From positions 1-20,930 of the forward strand of contig JAWQRM010000622.1 in assembly GCA_033557675.1 (NCBI GenBank): a stretch of DNA of 20,930 bases, read 5' to 3'. This DNA is from Coptodactyla brooksi. Taxonomy: Eukaryota; Arthropoda; Insecta; Coleoptera; Scarabaeidae. Each line of letters opens with the position of its first letter. The first letter of the stretch is position 1. Shown here in pieces: positions 17,264-20,930 of the stretch. Made by a program: the position numbers and the translations under genes. The notes below the pieces were generated by a model, which worked only from the letters and a program-made list of their open reading frames with translations, had not been told where the DNA came from and searched no databases.

Positions 17264-18480
17264 ATTATTTGTTGGATATAAATACCAAATGAATGCTAAT
17301 ATCACAGCTAAAAGAAATGCAAAAAATATTAAGGGAATGATGAAATTAGCGCATTGAGTTAATCTGTACACCTAAATAAAGGAAATAAGAGCTTGTTCAT
17401 GATCCACGTTCATGAAATGAGGAACAGCTAAACTCGTGTCCTTGATTGTAACTTGTCATCATAAAGAAAAGAGTTCTTTAATGGAGAACTATTGAATATT
17501 AGCTACACTTGAAATGTTTGCCGAACTTTATTCGCAGTTCTTATAAACAAACGATTTTAATCCGGAAATTGAAATGAATGTCTGATTAGTTTCGACTGCG
17601 AATTAATTTTTGTTTGTTTTACACGAATTCGTCTAGATATGCAATGTTTCTATTGGGTCCTGCGACAAGAACAGGGCGAGAATAGCGACGATACTGGTTA
17701 ATCTGCGGTGGGGAGGGCTTAGATGATATACCACATTAATAAGCGTACACCCCTCGTCGGAGTAGTTATTTCTTGCTTGTCGAAATTGCTGCACAACTCT
17801 CATCGGCCCAGCCGTGATATATTGCCTGGCGATAAATTGAGATGCAGATATTATATGCACTGACGCGCGGAACAAATTAATTCTGCAGGACGAGTACGTA
17901 CTGCAGATAAGTCGTCCAATTATCTTCGATTATTTTCTGTGTGTTTGTAAAATATCGCTACCACCGACTAGCTGTGGCCGGTAATTAAGCGATCTATCAA
18001 GCGGATGCTCGACTTGCTGAACAATCAATAAATTTTCGATGTACAACTCTCGTTTCCTTTGTGCGGTGTAAGTATTTTCGCGTTTCGAATCTGCGGTTAA
18101 TTAACCTGTCAGTTTTAAAGGTTTTACGCAAAAATTTGTCGGAGTTTTATTAATTACGGGTGTTGTTGGGCTTTGTAGCTGATTGGTTATTAATACTAAT
18201 ATTTTATGCCATCCAAACTCCTCGCTCATCCCTAATTGAATTTTAGCAAACAATTGATACAAACTGTTTAATACTTTGATTCAATAATGAAAACACGAAT
18301 GCATACATACATTTCAATGTTAAAGGTGTAGGTTTGTCTTTAACACAAATAGTTATATTTTGTGCACTCAACTTGTTAATAATGATGTTAAATAAGTCCG
18401 TGAAAATGATTATCCAATAATAATAACATAAAATTCTGTTATTAGCATAATAATGAATATTATTGCGTCACAGAACACAT
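17264..18480. other. Gene-free stretch, GC-richer centre
   Basis: 17640-18180 is less AT-biased than its flanks, has no repeats I can see, and contains several TTAATTA/TAATTA cores (about 17873, 18097, 18150). It resembles single-copy regulatory DNA. 18410-18475 is AT-rich with a small perfect stem (taataaca/tgttatta). Confidence 0.3.
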
Positions 18481-18511
18481 TAATGTAACGCGTGGTTACA
18501 TTGGCAATTAA

Positions 18512-18563
18512 TTGGCGCGACCGCCTCTCAAGATGCCGACATGGTCGGCGAAACGTGCGCCAA
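18512..18563 (+). ncRNA. Hammerhead-like fold, degenerate
   Basis: An outer stem (ttggcgc at 18512-18518 with gcgccaa near 18557-18563) encloses CTCAAGA (a one-base variant of the hammerhead core CTGANGA), a 6-bp stem (gccgac/gtcggc with atg loop) and GAAAC. These are hammerhead-type elements in the right order. However, G5 is mutated, an extra T lies between the core and the inner stem, and the third helix is too short. An active ribozyme is unlikely. Similar CTGAAGATGGCC...GGCCGAAACG motifs recur in retroelements. Confidence 0.35.
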
Positions 18564-18779
18564 GCAAAACAAACTTTTCGGTTTTGGTGTAGTGATGGTA
18601 ATTATGCAAGCAAAAATCCTCAACCCTATGTAAGGTACTGTTTTTATTTTCTATTATTTTGTGTAAGCAATACTTGATGCATTTTGCATATTTCATGAAT
18701 AATCTGCATCTAACAGCACGGATAATTCACAATATAGTACGGAACTTGCAGTCAATAAGAATGAAAAAAAAATTATTAA

Positions 18780-19142
18780 AAATCGTATAGCCATAATAGT
18801 CCGAACAACAGTGAGTACAGTGGCATATGTACTGAAAAAACGTTCGTATATGAGCCAGGTACCATTGAGGAAACAACGAGAATATTGGCAGTACAAGGAA
18901 AAGGCGAAAAACTAGACACAGGGGAAGCCCTAAAATTAACAAACACAGGAGAAACCATTGCGTCATCAACATAAAAATTCATAACTAACATAATGCTGGT
19001 CCTGTTAGTTATCTTCACCTCATTACTTAATATTCAGAAACCTAGAAGCGTGCTACACGTTTTACAAATACATTTGAAAATGACGAACTCGAAACGCGTC
19101 GTGAAACACATCACCAAAATCTTCGTCAGAACGGGATCATAA
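18780..19142 (+). pseudogene. Possible Penelope-like GIY-YIG tail
   Basis: One frame stays open for about 120 codons with a single stop (TAA, 18972-18974). It contains NNSEYSGICTEKTFVYEPG, then IEETTRILAVQGKGEKLDT and GEALKL, and after the stop KFITNIMLVLLVIF and RVVKHITKIFVRTG. The pattern of a His/Tyr-containing turn, I-x-x-T-x-x-I-L, K-G-x-x-L-x-x-x-E-A-L resembles the C-terminal part of the GIY-YIG endonuclease of Penelope-like retroelements. The diagnostic GIY and YIG motifs are not seen, so the assignment is tentative. The hammerhead-like fold about 220 bases upstream is consistent with such an element, since Penelope-like elements carry hammerheads in their terminal repeats. Confidence 0.35.
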
Positions 19143-19190
19143 TACAACAACAATAAATTAGTCATAAATTAGTCGTGTCATCAGCAAAGT

Positions 19191-19519
19191 TTATGGTAAG
19201 CTATATGGTTCGAAATATTCAACAGTTATATTACTACGTAGTATTTTTCTACTGTTGCGTTTACCCTTGAATGATGAAACAATATTGTCATTAGGTTCTT
19301 GATTACTAGAATTGTCTGATGCATCTTCTACAACGTTTAATGTTCATACTCAAATTCGTTGCCGTTTACCATATTGTCGTCATCGTCATCATCAGTTTCT
19401 GGTTCCAATATATTTTCTTCAATATTAGCTGCGGCATTTTTTATCCTTCTCAGCTGCTTTAGAACTTCTGCCACATATTTTTTCAAAATTACTTGCGCTC
19501 CCTCAAGTGAAAGAGTCAT
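19191..19519 (-). pseudogene. Unidentified acidic protein fragment, frameshifted
   Basis: A well-placed ATG (19519-19517, context aaaaacATG) starts MTLSLEGAQVILKKYVAEVL, a helical segment followed by a coiled stretch, an EPETDDDDDD acidic run and a stop at 19337-19339. In a neighbouring frame the reading resumes at once as TLNVVEDASDNSSNQEPNDN, then a basic FKGKRNSRKILRSN stretch, and stops at 19191. The simplest reading is one frameshift in a protein of about 108 residues. The acidic-then-basic N-terminal composition recalls the leading part of many DNA transposases and chromatin proteins, but I cannot name a family. Upstream on the minus strand, ttttactctttcag could be a splice acceptor. 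Confidence 0.35.
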
Positions 19520-19654
19520 GTTTTTACCCTCACTGAAAGAGTAAAACTGTAAATAAACATAACTAAAGTTGTAGTAAATTATAAATGAACGTAGATTTAA
19601 TGAAATTACCAAACTCAGAAACAATGTTATTCTAAGCACGATCAAATTGACTCT

Positions 19655-19929
19655 GAGCTGAACACTGTGAAACAAAATATGTAATGAGTGTGAAACTATA
19701 AGTATTGATTATAACTTTCATACTAACGCAGGGTTATCCTCTCTAAGTATGGGTATTATGTTATGTTGTGTTAGATAATTGTCAAACTATGACCTAATAA
19801 TAAATCCCTTTTCCATTTATAGAGTAAAAATAACAAACATAACTGCAGATGAGCAGCTCTGCCTTTGTAGAGGGCGCATCATATTCACGCAGTAAGTACC
19901 ATTCAAATCTGCTAAATCTGGTAATCATT
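19655..19929 (+). repeat. Tandem duplication, copy 1 (275 bp)
   Basis: gagctgaacactgtgaaaca begins both copies, and both end in the block aatctg(g/a)taatcatt. Against 19930-20204 there are 8 substitutions and no indel, about 97% identity. Copy 1 begins upstream of the acidic minus-strand ORF. Confidence 0.97.
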
Positions 19930-20204
19930 GAGCTGAACACTGTGAAACAAAATATGTAATGAGTGTGAAACTATAAGTATTGATTATAACTTTCATACTA
20001 ACGCAGGGTTATCCTCTCTAAGTAGGGATATTATGTTATGTTATGTTAGATAATTGTCAAACTATGACCTAATAATAAATGCCTTTTCCATTTATAGAGT
20101 AAAAATAACAAACATAATTGCAGATGAGCAGCTCTGCCTTTGTAGAGGGCCCATCATATTCACTCAGTAAGTACCATTCAAATCTGCTAAATCTGATAAT
20201 CATT
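19930..20204 (+). repeat. Tandem duplication, copy 2 (275 bp)
   Basis: This copy directly abuts copy 1 with no spacer. Each copy has a fragment taggataattgtcaaacta-like core and no long ORF. Confidence 0.97.
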
Positions 20205-20621
20205 TTGTAAATAATGTAATGTATAATGTATTTTGGGCGCGTGATGCTTCTAATTCATATTCATTAAGAGGAATTTATATACTGGAAAAAATAGAACCAT
20301 CAACCAAGGGAGTTTTTAGTTTTTACTTTCGGAATTTACGTACATTTTTAAGTATACATTTTACCTCAGATATGGTGTGTGGACAAATACTGAGCTGCAC
20401 AGTTTTCGTTTATCGTTGGTTTCTGGTTGACACAGTTGTGAATTGTCTTTGTTAGAGGATATTTTGGATAGTATCTATTTGTTGTTGTTCATGACTTGTT
20501 ACAAAAAAGAAGAAAATCCTTCGAGTCCTGATGTACATATGTATCTGTATACAGATATATGTACGCCCGTAAACCCGTAAGTTTTTATCTTACTTCAAGA
20601 TCATCATTTCTATAATTTAGT
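20205..20621. other. Unassigned AT-rich stretch with a near-palindrome
   Basis: 20533-20564 (gtacatatgtatctgtatac and its continuation) is a palindrome with a 2-base insertion in one arm. The 78-codon frame at 20219-20455 (+) is hydrophobic and not recognised. Confidence 0.4.
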
Positions 20622-20792
20622 ATGCTGAAGGATCGACGAATTGAATATTATGCGTGTATTGTTGAATACATAGCATCTGAAAATCACTAAGTAGATATTG
20701 ATTTAGATACTTTTTTTCACCATGGTGACGGCGATAATGATCTTATTCGACTATGTATCAGATGCATGCGACGAATATTTTCGAAGTGGTAA
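20622..20792 (+). other. Short open region with one in-frame stop, unidentified
   Basis: From the ATG at 20622 the frame reads MLKDRRIEYYACIVEYIASE, hits one TAA, then continues VDIDLDTFFHHGDGDNDLIR and LCIRCMRRIFSKW to a TAA at 20790. The Asp-rich second half looks protein-like. It lies directly beside the mariner end and could be an older TE remnant. No family is recognised. Confidence 0.2.
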
Positions 20793-20809
20793 GCGATACC
20801 GAGGATATA

Positions 20810-20930
20810 ACAGTTGGGCTGAAAAGTTCGTAGGCTAACATAGAAAACAATTTTTTTTGATAAAATTTGATTTTATTATTCAATGTAGTTGCCTTCGAAG
20901 GCGATACAACGATTATAGCGGTCATACAAT
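20810..20930 (-). mobile_element. 3' end of a mariner element, running off the window
   Basis: cagttgggctgaaaagttcg at 20811 follows TA and looks like a mariner terminal repeat, several of which contain the tgaaaagttcgtagg core. About 35 bases of 3' untranslated sequence (including aataaaat on the minus strand) separate it from the transposase stop. The 5' end of the element lies beyond 20930. Confidence 0.75.
20876..20930 (-). CDS. Mariner transposase C-terminus, partial
   Basis: On the minus strand the last 17 codons read LYDRYNRCIAFEGNYIE followed by TAA. This is the conserved end of mariner transposases (RW-x-x-CI-x-x-x-G-x-YFE pattern). The DDE/D catalytic domain lies outside the window, so whether the copy is intact cannot be judged. 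The short distance to the terminal repeat is normal for the family. Confidence 0.8.
   Translation of the reverse strand, partial: LYDRYNRCIAFEGNYIE

Noticed and set aside
17063..17371. 102-codon minus-strand ORF with membrane-like segments
   Set aside because: AT-rich low-complexity reading that overlaps a perfect hairpin; no protein similarity seen.
1..20930. CRISPR array, phage, bacterial operon or toxin-antitoxin system
   Set aside because: No regularly spaced repeats, no operon-like ORF packing and no ribosome binding sites. All recognised proteins belong to eukaryotic transposable elements.

Overview
The window looks like a stretch of insect nuclear genome, most likely intergenic or deep intronic. 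It is AT-rich, has no bacterial-style gene packing, and every protein similarity I can defend belongs to a eukaryotic transposable element (TE). The mix of piggyBac-like, Tc1/mariner-like, pogo/Tigger-like, CsRn1/Kabuki-like Gypsy, RNase H-bearing non-LTR and possible Penelope-like pieces, plus many short repeat modules ending in TACAGGGTG-type motifs, fits an arthropod, perhaps a beetle. The order is a guess. No intact host gene is recognised.

Layout. 1-110 is a perfect 50-bp inverted repeat. 128-660 holds short modules bounded by inward-facing CAGGGTG-like ends. 1496-3277 is a broken piggyBac-type transposase (+). 3330-5790 is a composite element: two diverged inverted arms of about 600 bp around a dead Tc1/mariner-superfamily transposase (-), with a 154-bp tandem duplication inside the right arm only. 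5763-5848 is a short tandem array. 6077-6322 is an unidentified small ORF. 6480-7940 is gene-free and includes a GC-richer stretch that could be regulatory. 8350-8555 is the C-terminal tail of a second Tc1/mariner-type transposase (+). 8852-8926 is a tRNA-like SINE head.

9803-11653 is a decayed, internally deleted Gypsy LTR retrotransposon: 5' LTR, a tRNA-Trp-type primer binding site, gag remnant, protease tail and reverse transcriptase, then a 3' LTR joined directly to the RT. 11654-12362 is unassigned. 12363-12938 is an internally deleted pogo/Tigger element that keeps only the N-terminal DNA-binding part of its transposase. 13018-13047 is a tRNA 5'-half fragment (-). 13048-14060 is unassigned, with one possible phase-0 exon. 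14061-14596 is a probable non-autonomous DNA element. 14714-15790 is the RNase H end of a non-LTR retrotransposon (-). 15806-18480 is mostly unassigned, with two notable perfect hairpins. 18512-19142 may be a Penelope-like remnant (hammerhead-like fold plus a GIY-YIG-like tail). 19191-19519 is a frameshifted acidic ORF (-). 19655-20204 is a 275-bp tandem duplication. 20810-20930 is the 3' end of a mariner element leaving the window.

The genes do not form a working system. Each recognised TE copy is disabled by stops, frameshifts, deletions or lost catalytic residues. The most unusual structures are the long-armed transposon at 3330-5790, the perfect palindrome at 1-110, and the possible ribozyme/GIY-YIG pair at 18512-19142. 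All identifications come from reading the sequence by eye; no database search or folding program was run.
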